From positions 1-64,000 of the forward strand of contig CAYPSO010000001.1 in assembly GCA_964413275.1 (NCBI GenBank): a DNA stretch of 64,000 bases, given 5' to 3'. Both the position numbers and the translations under genes were made by a program. This document shows positions 7,722 through 16,529 of the stretch, one piece after another. The notes beneath the pieces are model-generated. The model made no database searches, was not told the origin of the DNA, and worked only from the letters and a program-made list of their open reading frames with translations. Origin of the DNA: JAABRE01 sp964413275 (GTDB lineage Bacteria; Cyanobacteriota; Cyanobacteriia; Cyanobacteriales; JAABRE01). Numbering within the stretch: position 1 is the stretch's first letter; every line of letters starts with the position of its first letter.

Positions 7722-8369
7722 ATGAAGTACCAGAGTGTCTTACAGTACAGCGAAGAAGATTGTGGTGCTGCTTGTTTGGCCACTATTGCTAAATATTACG
7801 GGCGCAATTTTACCCTTAATCATATACGTGAAGTAGTGGGTACAGGTCAACTAGGTACGACTTTATTAGGTTTGCGAAGAGGTACAGAAGCAATAGGTTT
7901 TTATGCTCGTTCGGGGAAAGCTTCAGAGGAATTACTGCAACAATTACATAAAGTACCTTTACCTGCGATTATTCATTGGCAAGGTTATCATTGGGTGGTT
8001 TTTTATGGCAAAAAGGGCAAAAAGTATGTAATTGCCGATCCTGCTGTGGGTATTCGCTATCTTTCCTATCAAGATTTTAATCAGGGTTGGGGTAATGGGG
8101 TTATTTTACTGATTCAACCCGATCCAGAAAGGTTTTATGCTCAAAGTGACGATAAATTTAGCAGTTTTTGGCGTTTTGTAAGGCGGGCTTTGCCTTATAG
8201 CTATTGGCTCATTCAGGCTACTTTTTACGCTCAAACTGTGGGAGTTTTGGCTTTAGCTTATCCCTTTTTAATTCAGATTCTGACGGATGATGTTTTAGTA
8301 AGAGGGGATAAAAGTTTATTAGCTGCTGTTGCGATCGCCGAACAGAAAAAACTATTTATTATTAAGTAA
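7722..8369 (+). pseudogene. C39 peptidase/ABC exporter, truncated
   Basis: The N-terminal C39 domain is intact: QYSEEDCGAACLATIAKYYG with the catalytic Cys (about residue 14), the His in HWQGYHWVVFYG (about residue 91), and the Asp in IADPAVG. These enzymes cleave after double-glycine leaders such as those encoded just upstream. The reading frame then enters the first membrane helix of the exporter (YFxxTVGVLALAYPFLIQIL-like) and ends abruptly after DKSLLAAVAIA with an unrelated EQKKLFIIK tail. Full-length members are about 700-1000 aa with membrane and ABC domains; here all of that is missing. Its 3' end overlaps the convergent ATPase gene, so an insertion/deletion ended it. The peptidase domain alone could still be made. 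Confidence 0.8.
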
Positions 8370-9902
8370 CGGCTCTAATAATTCTCTTTCTTCTTTGGCT
8401 AACTTTAGCAATACTTTCCTGTCTCCTTTAGTTTCTTTATATTCCACCGCAGTTTTAAGGAATCGTAATGCAATTGCTAATTCTACTTTATTTCCTGCTA
8501 TTTCTTGCCAAATTTCTAACCAACTTTGAGCAGCTTTATCGCTAACCATTGCTGACATTAATAAAGGAATATTATCGACAATTCCTTTACTTAAAACAGA
8601 AACTACTTGATATTTATCGTAAATTTCTATTAAGGTTTGAAGTCGAGATTTCCAAACCTCAATATCTTTGGTACTTTTCCAGATAATTTTAATAGATTTA
8701 GTTGTGTGTTCTGTTTTTGATTCTTCTTCTGTGTACCAAATTCGCAAAAAATCGATAAATAATTTTATTGGTTGGCCTCGTTGTTTTTTAACTTCTAAAC
8801 AAATTCGCATTAAAGGTTCTTGTAATTCATAAAAAGATTCTCTACCAATAGATTCTGAAGTTACATAACCTTTTTCCCGTAAATCTTTAAGTTGACTAGA
8901 TGCAGTTTGATGGGTAATAAAACAGCGTTGAGCAATTTCTTTAACAGGTAAAGCATTGGATTTATCACATAATAATTCAATGATTTTTCTTTGTTGTGGT
9001 GATAACCATTGCATTCTAGCTTGATAATAAGGTGTTAATTCATCTAAGGTTTGCATTACAGGTTTAACTAATTCATCTAAGGAATTACGAGTTAAAAATT
9101 GAGAAAAGATGATATAAACTCGATGATTACCATTAGCTAAATTATGAATAGCTTTGATGCGATCTTTCCCTGTGGTCGATTGAATAAAAGATTCTAATTC
9201 TCTATCTTTTCGTAATTCGGCTATTTTAGTTAATAAACTTGTGGCTTCTTCTATGGTTAATTTTTCTAAATATTGAGGTGCAAAAAAACCATAAAAAGGT
9301 GAGTCTTTTTTACTTACTCCACTGAATAAACTTTGGCTAGTGGCAATAATAGTAATCAAGTTGTGATTTTGTAGATAAGCACGAAATTGTTTTTGTCCTA
9401 TATCACCTAAACCTTTAAATATTTCATCTAAGTTTTCGGTGAGTAATAATAAGGTTTTATTACCAATAAATTCTTTAAGTATTTTTTCTCCCTGACGGGT
9501 AGCATCTTCAGGGGATAGTTCATATAAAAATTCTACTTGAGTTGGTAATTGAGTTTGATATTCTGCTGGATATTCTATGGCTAAAGCTTGAAATATTCTT
9601 AATAATAAATCTAGCCAAGAACTAACTCCCCATTCTTCTTCTTTTAACCAAGCAATTAATAATTTATCCTCTAAATCTGCTGTGGCTTTAAGGCGATGAT
9701 AAACCAAGGCAATAATGTGAGTTTTTCCAATTCCTCTCATGCCAATTAATAAACGAAAGTGCTTATTTTTTGTTAAACTACTTTCTCGCACTGATTCAAT
9801 TAAATCGAATGCCAATTTCTGTCTTTGTACAAAAATTTTTTCCAGGGTTTCTGATGACATTAGGCTGGGAGTAAAACTGGAAAGAAAGTTATTATTCATC
9901 AT
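8352..9902 (-). CDS. AAA ATPase with winged-helix domain (STAND-like)
   Basis: About 516 aa from the ATG at 9902 (MMNNNFLSS). The frame is open to 9998, but those codons run into a dispersed GTGGGCATTGCCCACC repeat and are not taken as coding. Visible: Walker A GMRGIGKTHIIA (about residue 55), a Walker B-like strand TLLLLTENLDEIF (about 145), and a MarR-type winged helix KEIAQRCFITHQTASSQLKD (about 310-330). This is the architecture of cyanobacterial STAND/archaeal-type ATPases thought to act as sensors. It is inserted between the remains of an ABC exporter gene and hlyD, on the opposite strand. Function unknown; mobile defence-type cargo is one possibility. Confidence 0.75.
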   Translation of the reverse strand: MMNNNFLSSFTPSLMSSETLEKIFVQRQKLAFDLIESVRESSLTKNKHFRLLIGMRGIGKTHIIALVYHRLKATADLEDKLLIAWLKEEEWGVSSWLDLLLRIFQALAIEYPAEYQTQLPTQVEFLYELSPEDATRQGEKILKEFIGNKTLLLLTENLDEIFKGLGDIGQKQFRAYLQNHNLITIIATSQSLFSGVSKKDSPFYGFFAPQYLEKLTIEEATSLLTKIAELRKDRELESFIQSTTGKDRIKAIHNLANGNHRVYIIFSQFLTRNSLDELVKPVMQTLDELTPYYQARMQWLSPQQRKIIELLCDKSNALPVKEIAQRCFITHQTASSQLKDLREKGYVTSESIGRESFYELQEPLMRICLEVKKQRGQPIKLFIDFLRIWYTEEESKTEHTTKSIKIIWKSTKDIEVWKSRLQTLIEIYDKYQVVSVLSKGIVDNIPLLMSAMVSDKAAQSWLEIWQEIAGNKVELAIALRFLKTAVEYKETKGDRKVLLKLAKEERELLEPLLNNK

Positions 9903-9953
9903 TTTTAATTGAGATATTTTTGAATTTGTTGTTAGTAGAAAAGTCATAGATAA

Positions 9954-9975
9954 GGTGGGCATTGCCCACCCTACT
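9954..9975. repeat. Dispersed GTGGGCAxTGCCCAC palindrome
   Basis: GGTGGGCATTGCCCACC followed by CTAC. The same unit occurs at 17307-17328, as a split pair at 16530-16598, and as a half copy near 21153. This kind of short palindrome is common in cyanobacterial intergenic DNA. Confidence 0.65.
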
Positions 9976-10749
9976 ATAATCCTCTGGATAATTCCCAATA
10001 ACTTTTGACTAGCTTATAACGGAAAGTATAGGTTTTATTTTCTTGAATTAAATAATAATCTTTTAGCAATAACTTTAAAATATCTTGCGTTATTTCTTTA
10101 TCTTTAGTCTCCTCATCTAATGCTAATCTTTGCCACAGATCGTTAAAAGATAAAGGTGGTTCAACTGCCAATATATCTAAGATATAACATGATGTAAACC
10201 AATCGAACCTGTAAATATCATTCTCACCTTAGGATAAGTTTGACGGAGCGATCTTAATATATCTAACATTTCCATTGCGGATTCATTGCCAATATTATTG
10301 AGCATATAAGGCATTTCATCCCACAAAAAAATTACCTGATGCTCTTGATTTGTTACTAAATCTTCGATGGTTTTAGTTAATATTGTTTTCCAATGAGTTG
10401 CGGCAATTTTAGGAAATTTAAAACCCATAAATTCAGTTCCTTCTAGATTGCTCAGAAATTCTTTAACCTTAGAGACTTTAGCTTTTTTACTGAGATATTT
10501 TGCTACATTTTGCCAAACTAATTCTACAAATTCTATGGGCGATCGCACACCTTCTAAATCTTGATAAATTGTAAGCCGATCATTGTTTGCTTCTGCTTGC
10601 ATTTTCTTAATAATAGTGGTTTTTCCCATGCGTCTTTCTGCACTGAGAATTAAACTTTGTGGCTCTAGTCTTGACCATATTTCTGCAATTAGCTGATCTC
10701 TACCAATAACAGCGTCAGGTGCAATGATTCCCCCCGGATTAGCTTTCAT
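9974..10749 (-). pseudogene. AAA ATPase gene with internal deletion
   Basis: Two consecutive frames are parts of one ATPase. The N-terminal part (10749 down to 10177) has ERRMGKTTIIKKMQAE as P-loop and VIFLWDEMPYML as Walker B, and stops after GSIGLHHVIS. The C-terminal part (10171 to 9974) resumes as AVEPPLSFNDLWQRL and ends in YKLVKSYWELSRGL, the usual winged-helix end of this family. From the family layout I infer that a middle segment, perhaps 100 residues, is lost together with the frame. The gene lies upstream of the intact ATPase on the same strand and may once have been its operon partner. Confidence 0.7.
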
Positions 10750-10791
10750 AATATTTTTTATGTACGTTAATTTTATTGTACTTTATTTTTT

Positions 10792-10815
10792 TTGTACGTC
10801 AAGTACATCGTACAA
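10792..10815 (-). promoter_or_regulatory. Inverted repeat upstream of ATPase block
   Basis: TTGTACG and CGTACAA arms flank TCAAGTACAT; a further TGTACG lies at about 10760. It sits 43 nt from the start codon of the broken ATPase gene, in position for an operator. It resembles LexA-type GTAC half-sites but the spacing differs, so I do not name the regulator. Confidence 0.4.
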
Positions 10816-10835
10816 AAAACTGAGAGATAAATAAG

Positions 10836-10879
10836 GTGACATATTGATGTCATATTAATCGTTCACAATAAAAATATAA
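10836..10879 (+). promoter_or_regulatory. Operator-like motif before hlyD remnant
   Basis: GTGACATATTGATGTCATAT then TAATCGTTCACAATAAAAAT: the third gene-proximal copy of the motif found before both double-glycine peptides, here with a perfect TGACA-N6-TGTCA inverted repeat. It links the hlyD remnant to the peptide locus across the ATPase insertion. Confidence 0.6.
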
Positions 10880-10901
10880 TTTCCTTTCCAGATAAGTTCT
10901 A

Positions 10902-11488
10902 ATGAAAAACTACGAATTAGAAACTAACAACCACCATAAAAAGTCTGAATTGAATATCATTATCTCTAAACCTTTAGTGCAAAAAGAAAATAGAGAAAAT
11001 TTGGAAATTATCAATAATCAACATCATCAAATTAGTAATGAGAGTAATACTCCTCTTGACGCAAATGAGTTTTTGCCGACTGTTAGTTTAAGGCGATATT
11101 ATTGTAACTCTAGATAATTCTCAGCTACAAAGCCAACAAATTCAACTTCAAAATACTATTCAACAAGCAAAATTACAATTAATTCAAAAGTTTAAATAAA
11201 GAAAAAGAAGCCTTGATTCAACAACAGATTCAGATTAATCAATTAATAGAAGAATCTAGGGTTTCATTGCAACAACTAGAAAAAGACATGGAAAAAACTA
11301 AAATTATTGCCACTGCTGAGGGAATTATCGTCACAATGAATTTAAGAAATTCAGGGCAAACAGTGAAATTAGGAGAAGAAATTGCCCAAATTGTCCCTAG
11401 TAATTCACCTTTAGAGATTAAAGCTCAAATTTCCCCCCAAGATATTCCTATGAGTTTGTTTAGAGATTATTTTGTCTCATTTTTTTAA
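10902..11488 (+). pseudogene. HlyD-type membrane fusion protein, decayed
   Basis: Three pieces of one periplasmic adaptor gene. The first frame (from ATG 10902) gives an N-terminal tail ending DANEFLPTVSL and then breaks. The sequence at 11090-11195 in another frame reads GDIIVTLDNSQLQSQQIQLQ, the lipoyl/coiled-coil start of HlyD proteins, before a further stop. The last frame (11213-11488) reads coiled coil IQINQLIEESRVSLQQLEKD and then IIATAEGIIVTMNLRNSGQT and VKLGEEIAQIVPS, the second lipoyl half. The membrane anchor and the C-terminal beta-barrel are absent. It was presumably the partner of the truncated C39 exporter. No function expected. Confidence 0.8.
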
Positions 11489-11693
11489 GCAAATACAGGT
11501 TTTTTTGGTGTCAAGCCTTAATTAATCTATAATTATGCTCTATAGATAAATTTTGTCTCAAAGACTAGATCAAAAGGGGTCATTAACAAGTAAATTAGTC
11601 TTGATTACTTAACTTTGAGTCTGCTGCTTGCTAAGTCTGACAGAGATTGAGTAATTGCTATATGCGATTAAGATAAATGTTTTGAGGAGAATC

Positions 11694-12185
11694 ATGATCA
11701 AACGATTAATTTGGGGATTTGTAGCCACCTTATTTTTTGTATTTCAATTCAATATTGCTAGTGCCTCTGCGGTAGAATTATCTGCTGATGATAGAACTGT
11801 TGCTCTTAATGACAGTGGTGATACTGTTGTTTTAAGTATAGAAGAATATCAAAAAGGACAAAAAATATTTACCAATACTTGTTCCTATTGCCACAACTCT
11901 GGCAGAACTAAAACTAACCCTAATGTTACCTTAAGTGCTGAAGATTTAGCTTTAGCTGAACCAGCACGGGATAATATTACAGGTATTGTTGAGTTTTTAA
12001 AAGAGCCTAACAGTTTTGATGGTGAGGTTGATATTTCCGATTTACATCCCAATACCAAACGCCTTGACTTATTTGCTGGCATGAGAAACTATACCGATGA
12101 CGACTTAAAAGCCGTTGCTGGTTACATTCTTGTTCAACCTAAAGTTCGTGGTATTGGCTGGGGTGCTGGAAAGGTTTATAATTAA
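11694..12185 (+). CDS. psbV: Cytochrome c-550 of photosystem II
   Basis: Extrinsic lumenal cytochrome of the PSII oxygen-evolving complex. Start at 11694 has a clear TTTGAGGAGAATC ribosome site and begins a signal peptide (IKRLIWGFVATLFFVFQF, cleavage after SASA). The mature N-terminus VELSADDRTVALNDSG matches PsbV; heme attachment is CSYCH (about residue 64), and the distal part carries LHPNTKRLDLFAGMRNYTDD and ends WGAGKVYN. The 163-aa length is right for PsbV. PsbV2 paralogues exist in some cyanobacteria, but the PsbV-type ends favour psbV proper. The plastocyanin gene follows after 64 nt, so both thylakoid-lumen redox proteins may be co-transcribed. Confidence 0.9.
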   Translation: MIKRLIWGFVATLFFVFQFNIASASAVELSADDRTVALNDSGDTVVLSIEEYQKGQKIFTNTCSYCHNSGRTKTNPNVTLSAEDLALAEPARDNITGIVEFLKEPNSFDGEVDISDLHPNTKRLDLFAGMRNYTDDDLKAVAGYILVQPKVRGIGWGAGKVYN

Positions 12186-12249
12186 CCTATACCTAAGTTA
12201 TGACTGGCTTCAAGATAGAATTTTAAAGAATAGTTTTCTGAGGGAAAAG

Positions 12250-12615
12250 ATGAAAATCACAAAAAAATTTGCTGTATTAGTTGCTTCATTTTTGTTAATA
12301 GTTTCTAGCTTTTTGTTCTCTGCTAACCCTGCTAGTGCAGAAACCTATACAGTAAAAATGGGTGCTGATAGCGGTACATTACAATTTGAACCTAGCACTT
12401 TAACTGTTAAAGCAGGCGATACTGTTAAATGGGTTAATAATAAATTGTCTCCCCATAACGTGGTTTTTGATGGTTCTAAGGAATTATCTCACGAAAAGCT
12501 AGTATTTAGCCCCGGAGAATCCTACGAATCCACTTTTAATGAGCCAGGTACTTACGATTATTATTGTCAACCTCATCGTGGTGCTGGCATGGTTGGTAAA
12601 ATTGTAGTTGAATAA
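12250..12615 (+). CDS. petE: Plastocyanin
   Basis: Lumenal blue-copper protein carrying electrons from cytochrome b6f to photosystem I. Start at 12250 follows GAGGGAAAAG and opens a Tat/Sec-like lumen-targeting signal (KITKKFAVLVASFLLIVSS, cleavage after PASA). The mature protein ETYTVKMGADSGTLQFEP has all four copper ligands: His in LSPHNVVFD, Cys in YYCQPHRGAGM, then His and Met in the same motif. About 121 aa precursor, normal length. Upstream is psbV; downstream a hairpin at 12657-12684 ends the unit. In many cyanobacteria petE is copper-induced; no such site was recognised here. Confidence 0.95.
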   Translation: MKITKKFAVLVASFLLIVSSFLFSANPASAETYTVKMGADSGTLQFEPSTLTVKAGDTVKWVNNKLSPHNVVFDGSKELSHEKLVFSPGESYESTFNEPGTYDYYCQPHRGAGMVGKIVVE

Positions 12616-12656
12616 CTCTAAATTCTAGCCTCCTAATTTTGTCATAGTTTGAATTT

Positions 12657-12684
12657 ACAATCCTCCGATTATTCGGGGGATTGT
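12657..12684 (+). terminator. Terminator of psbV-petE
   Basis: ACAATCCTCCGA and TCGGGGGATTGT pair (one G-T) around a TTAT loop, followed by TATTTG. It begins 42 nt after the petE stop codon. Confidence 0.75.
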
Positions 12685-12708
12685 TATTTGTTAAAAGCCT
12701 AACCACTT

Positions 12709-13119
12709 ATGAATTTTAATCATTATCGTCGAATTTATCTTAATGATACTGATGCTGCTGGGGTAATTTATTTTAGTAATTTATTAAAAATATGTCATCA
12801 ATGTTATGAAGAATCATTATTAGATTTTGGCATAAATTTGAGTGATTTAGTTAAACAATCTTCACTAGCAATTCCGATAGTTCATAGTGAAAGTGACTTT
12901 TTTAAACCGATATTTTGGGGCGATAAAATATTAATTAAACTACAAACTACACAAATTAATGATAGTGAATTTGAAATTGATTATCTAATTCAGCGAGCTT
13001 CAGAAATCCAATTAGCTCAAGCAAAAACTCGTCATGTTGCTATTAATATTAATACTAGAAAAAGAACAAAATTGCCAGTTAATATAATTAATTGGTTGAG
13101 AAAATATATCAATTCCTAA
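12709..13119 (+). CDS. Hotdog-fold thioesterase, probably 1,4-dihydroxy-2-naphthoyl-CoA hydrolase
   Basis: 136 aa of the YbgC/4HBT hotdog family. The motif DTDAAGVIYFSNLLKICHQC (about residues 13-32) carries the conserved Asp of the family's active site. Cyanobacterial proteins of this type hydrolyse DHNA-CoA in phylloquinone (vitamin K1) synthesis, which supplies the quinone acceptor of photosystem I. The assignment to DHNA-CoA rests on family knowledge of the cyanobacterial orthologue group; no other phylloquinone gene lies nearby. Transcribed alone, after the petE terminator. Confidence 0.78.
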   Translation: MNFNHYRRIYLNDTDAAGVIYFSNLLKICHQCYEESLLDFGINLSDLVKQSSLAIPIVHSESDFFKPIFWGDKILIKLQTTQINDSEFEIDYLIQRASEIQLAQAKTRHVAININTRKRTKLPVNIINWLRKYINS

Positions 13120-13225
13120 ACTTATAAAAAAAATCTTAATTTGTTACTTTCGATACATCAAAAAATAGTCACTATAGGCCAAATTACAAGAAGAGGAAAG
13201 TATAACTTAAATAAAGGCGATCGCA

Positions 13226-14227
13226 ATGGTTATGATGACTAGTCGAGAACTGTTTCCAGTAATTTATTCAACCCTTGGTAAAGAGGCTCTAATTGTCATG
13301 ATTTCCAGACAATATGACCTTGATATAATAACTAATTGTTTTTTGTGGCATAGAGGTTTAAGTGATGTTTATTTAATCGAAACAAGAACTAATAAATACA
13401 TTTTCAGGATTTCTCATTTTCACTGGCGCACTAAAGAAGACATTGATTTTGAATTAGAATTACTCGATTTTTTACATCAAAATAAACTACCAGTAGCTTA
13501 TCCATTACGAACTAAAAATGGTAATTTATCCATAGAAATTAATGCTCCAGAAGGTAGTCGTTATGCAGCATTATTTATTTATGCTCCCGGAGAAATACCT
13601 TTAGGAGATTTTAATGAAGCTCAAAGTCAAAAACTAGGAGAAATACTAGCAAAAGTTCATCAAATAGGTTTAAATTTTCAAACAAAAGCTCAACGTAACC
13701 CTTTAACACTGGATTATTTATTAGATGATTCCTTACAAATCATTTCTCCTTTTTTAGAACAAGAATATTCGGATTTTAAATACTTGAAAGAAAATATAAT
13801 TAATATTAAAAATAAACTGAAAAACTTACCCCAAGAATCTCCTTTTTGGACTATTTGTTGGGGCGATCCTCATAGTGGAAATACTCACTTTACCATAGAT
13901 AAACAACTTACTTTATTCGATTTCGATCAATGTGGATACGGTTGGCGTATTTTTGATATAGCTAAATTTTTACAAAAGGGCATAAGTACAGGAATGCACA
14001 GAAAAGTTAGGGACGCATTTATGTACGGTTATCAAACTATTTCAACCCTTACTTCACAGGAAATACAATCATTACAACCTTTAACTCAAACTGCTCATAT
14101 TTGGATGTGGGGAATTAGTATAAATAACGCCATGATTCATAATTGGTGTATTTTAGATCACAGCTATTTTAATAAGCGTTTGCAACAGTTAAAAATGCTT
14201 AGTTGTCACGATTGGCAAATTTTTTAA
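13226..14227 (+). CDS. APH-family phosphotransferase (kinase-like)
   Basis: 333 aa with the aminoglycoside phosphotransferase/choline kinase fold. Visible are the nucleotide-binding Lys region TNKYIFRISH (about residue 52), the Brenner-type catalytic loop ICWGDPHSGNTHF (about 212-224), and the metal-binding LFDFDQCGYGWRIFDIAKF (about 232-250). These match homoserine/choline kinase-like enzymes of unknown substrate; antibiotic resistance is only one of many possible roles. The first ATG lies next to a HIP1 site (GCGATCGC) with no clear ribosome site, so the true start may be a few codons downstream. It lies 109 nt upstream of zds, same strand. Confidence 0.8.
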   Translation: MVMMTSRELFPVIYSTLGKEALIVMISRQYDLDIITNCFLWHRGLSDVYLIETRTNKYIFRISHFHWRTKEDIDFELELLDFLHQNKLPVAYPLRTKNGNLSIEINAPEGSRYAALFIYAPGEIPLGDFNEAQSQKLGEILAKVHQIGLNFQTKAQRNPLTLDYLLDDSLQIISPFLEQEYSDFKYLKENIINIKNKLKNLPQESPFWTICWGDPHSGNTHFTIDKQLTLFDFDQCGYGWRIFDIAKFLQKGISTGMHRKVRDAFMYGYQTISTLTSQEIQSLQPLTQTAHIWMWGISINNAMIHNWCILDHSYFNKRLQQLKMLSCHDWQIF

Positions 14228-14335
14228 AAGTCAATTATTCGATCTATTTTCTAAATTATTTATAATCAATTCGCAACAATAACACCCCTTGTATTAGAAT
14301 TATGTAAAGAAACTTTAAGATTTTAATGGGACAGA

Positions 14336-15802
14336 ATGAGGGTAGCTATCGTTGGTGCAGGATTAGCAGGAATGACAACGGCTGTAGATTTAGTTGATGC
14401 TGGTTGTCAAGTAGAAATTTTTGAATCTCGACCATTTGTAGGCGGAAAAGTCGGCAGTTGGATAGACGGAGACGGTAATCATATTGAAATGGGGTTGCAC
14501 GTTTTTTTTGGCTGCTACTATAACCTATTTGAATTAATGAGAAAAGTAGGTGGAATAGACAACTTTCGTCTCAAAGAACATACCCATACCTTTATCAACG
14601 AAGGCGGAAAAGTCGGCGAACTAGATTTTCGTTTCATTACTGGTGCGCCTTTTCACGGTTTAAAAGCATTTTTTACCACTTCCCAACTCTCTGCTGCTGA
14701 TAAATTATTTAACTCTTTAGCTTTAGGTACAAGTCCCATTGTACGCGGCTTAATTGACTTTGAAGGTGCAATGAAAACCATTCGAGGTTTAGACTCAATT
14801 AGTTTTGCTGATTGGTTTAGGAAACATGGCGGTAATAATAACAGTTTAAAACGGATGTGGAATCCCATCGCCTACGCTTTAGGATTTATCGACACAGAAA
14901 ATATCTCCGCCCGTTGTATGTTAACCATTTTCCAATTTTTTGCTTCTAAAACCGAAGCCAGTATTTTAAGAATGTTGGAAGGATCACCATTAGAATATCT
15001 CCATAAACCCATAGTTGACTACCTCGAAGCAAAAGGTGCAAAAATTCATACTCGTCGTCAAGTTAGGGAAATTTTATTTAACGAAGAATCAGAAAAAATC
15101 ACTGGTATAGCTGTAGCCAATGGAGATACTCAAGAAAATATTACTGCTGATGCTTATGTTTTCGCCCTTGATATACCCGGTATTCATCGCTTAATCCCAG
15201 ACAAATGGCGTAAATGGCCAGAATTTGACAATATCTTTAAGTTAGAAGCAGTACCTGTGGCTACAGTACAATTAAGGTTTGACGGTTGGGTAACAGAATT
15301 ACAAGACGAAAATAAACGCAAACAATTAGAAAGAGCAGAAGGTATAGATAATTTGTTATATACCGCCGATGCCGACTTTTCTTGTTTTGCTGATTTAGCG
15401 TTAACCAGTCCGGCAGATTATTATAGACAAGGACAAGGCTCTTTATTGCAATTAGTATTAACACCGGGCGATCCTTTTATTAAGCAGAAAAACGAGGATA
15501 TAGCTAACCATGTTTTAAAACAAGTTCATAAATTGTTTCCTTCGAGTCGAGACTTAAATATGACTTGGTGTAGCGTAGTTAAACTCGCTCAATCTTTATA
15601 TCGAGAAGCTCCCGGCATGGATATTTATCGCCCTTCTCAACAAACTCCCATTAGTAATTGTTTCCTCGCAGGTAGTTACACTCAACAGGATTATATTGAT
15701 AGTATGGAAGGAGCAACTATTTCTGGGCATCAGGCAGCTCAAGCAATTTTAAACAATCAAGAATTAATTGCCAAAAATCAATCATTAACCATGACAAAAT
15801 AA
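14336..15802 (+). CDS. zds: Zeta-carotene desaturase
   Basis: 488-aa FAD enzyme that converts zeta-carotene to lycopene via neurosporene (plant/cyanobacterial CrtQ type), using plastoquinone at the thylakoid or plasma membrane. It opens with the dinucleotide-binding motif VAIVGAGLAGMTTAVDLVDA and the following ESRPFVGGKVGSW. The C-terminal FAD motif is LAGSYTQQDYIDSMEGATIS. Length and layout match cyanobacterial Zds rather than bacterial CrtI. The SRPBCC gene that follows at 15883 accompanies zds in other cyanobacteria (for example Synechocystis slr0940/slr0941), which supports the assignment. Confidence 0.95.
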   Translation: MRVAIVGAGLAGMTTAVDLVDAGCQVEIFESRPFVGGKVGSWIDGDGNHIEMGLHVFFGCYYNLFELMRKVGGIDNFRLKEHTHTFINEGGKVGELDFRFITGAPFHGLKAFFTTSQLSAADKLFNSLALGTSPIVRGLIDFEGAMKTIRGLDSISFADWFRKHGGNNNSLKRMWNPIAYALGFIDTENISARCMLTIFQFFASKTEASILRMLEGSPLEYLHKPIVDYLEAKGAKIHTRRQVREILFNEESEKITGIAVANGDTQENITADAYVFALDIPGIHRLIPDKWRKWPEFDNIFKLEAVPVATVQLRFDGWVTELQDENKRKQLERAEGIDNLLYTADADFSCFADLALTSPADYYRQGQGSLLQLVLTPGDPFIKQKNEDIANHVLKQVHKLFPSSRDLNMTWCSVVKLAQSLYREAPGMDIYRPSQQTPISNCFLAGSYTQQDYIDSMEGATISGHQAAQAILNNQELIAKNQSLTMTK

Positions 15803-15882
15803 GGATTAGTTCGTGGTTAATAGTGAATAGGTAAAAGCTAATTGCTAATTGCTAACAAATCATAAATAACAAATAATAAAAT

Positions 15883-16350
15883 ATGTCTAATTGGTTAGAA
15901 CATAGCGTACAAGTTGAAGTAGATGCACCCATTGAGCTAGTCTGGAGTTTATGGTCAGATTTAGAACAAATGCCTCGCTGGATGAAATGGATTGATTCAG
16001 TACATATTTCCGAAGATAATCCCGATTTATCTAAATGGAAACTAGCAAGTGGCAATTTTACATTTACTTGGATGTCTCGCATTACTAAGCTCATACCTCA
16101 TCAGATTATACAATGGGAGTCAGTGGATGGCTTGCCTAATCGTGGAGCAGTGAGATTCTACGATCGCCATGAATATAGTATTGTGAGGTTATCTATTGCT
16201 TATTCTATTCCGGGTATTATTGGGCAAATTATGGATAATTTGTTTTTAGGAAAAATAGTTGAGTCAACTATTCAAGCTGATTTAGAAAGATTTAAAGAAT
16301 ATACTAAAAATATTGTTGTGCAATCTGATATGGAAGGTTTAGGATTTTAA
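15883..16350 (+). CDS. SRPBCC (START-like) lipid-binding protein, zds partner
   Basis: 155 aa of the polyketide cyclase/START-like fold. VQVEVDAPIELVWSLWSDLE (about residues 10-29) and RWMKWIDSV are the usual N-terminal strand and helix of this family; ESVDGLPNRGAVRFY holds the family's loop. Its conserved place behind zds suggests a role with carotenoids or other hydrophobic pigment intermediates, which is inference. The 80-nt spacer carries the GTTCGTGGTTA and TAGCTAATTGC type short repeats seen at 50260 and 62230. No signal peptide. Confidence 0.85.
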   Translation: MSNWLEHSVQVEVDAPIELVWSLWSDLEQMPRWMKWIDSVHISEDNPDLSKWKLASGNFTFTWMSRITKLIPHQIIQWESVDGLPNRGAVRFYDRHEYSIVRLSIAYSIPGIIGQIMDNLFLGKIVESTIQADLERFKEYTKNIVVQSDMEGLGF

Positions 16351-16414
16351 AAATTTAATTTTACCAAAGTTTCTTATTATAATTAAGTATTAAGTACCTA
16401 GGCAAAATTAATTA

Positions 16415-16508
16415 CTGATGTTACGCACTCTTGGTCTGAAACCCTTGAGATTTGGTTCTAAACCAGTTGCTGAAACTCTTGAAATCTCGTTAAGCTGCGT
16501 AACATCAG
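16415..16508. mobile_element. MITE-like element 1 (94 bp)
   Basis: Perfect 13-bp terminal inverted repeats CTGATGTTACGCA and TGCGTAACATCAG, with matching AATTA/TTAATT flanks, around a non-coding core. A second element with nearly the same ends lies at 49624-49740. It occupies the 480-bp gap 16351-16831, which otherwise contains only the palindromic pair at 16530. Confidence 0.75.
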
Positions 16509-16529
16509 TTAATTAGACAAAAATCTGAA

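Noticed and set aside
9903..9998. N-terminal extension of the ATPase gene upstream of 9902
   Set aside because: These codons run through the dispersed GTGGGCATTGCCCACC repeat (9954-9975) and do not resemble the protein family.
10792..10815. LexA box upstream of the ATPase block
   Set aside because: GTAC half-sites are present but the spacing does not fit the cyanobacterial LexA pattern, so only a generic operator is claimed.
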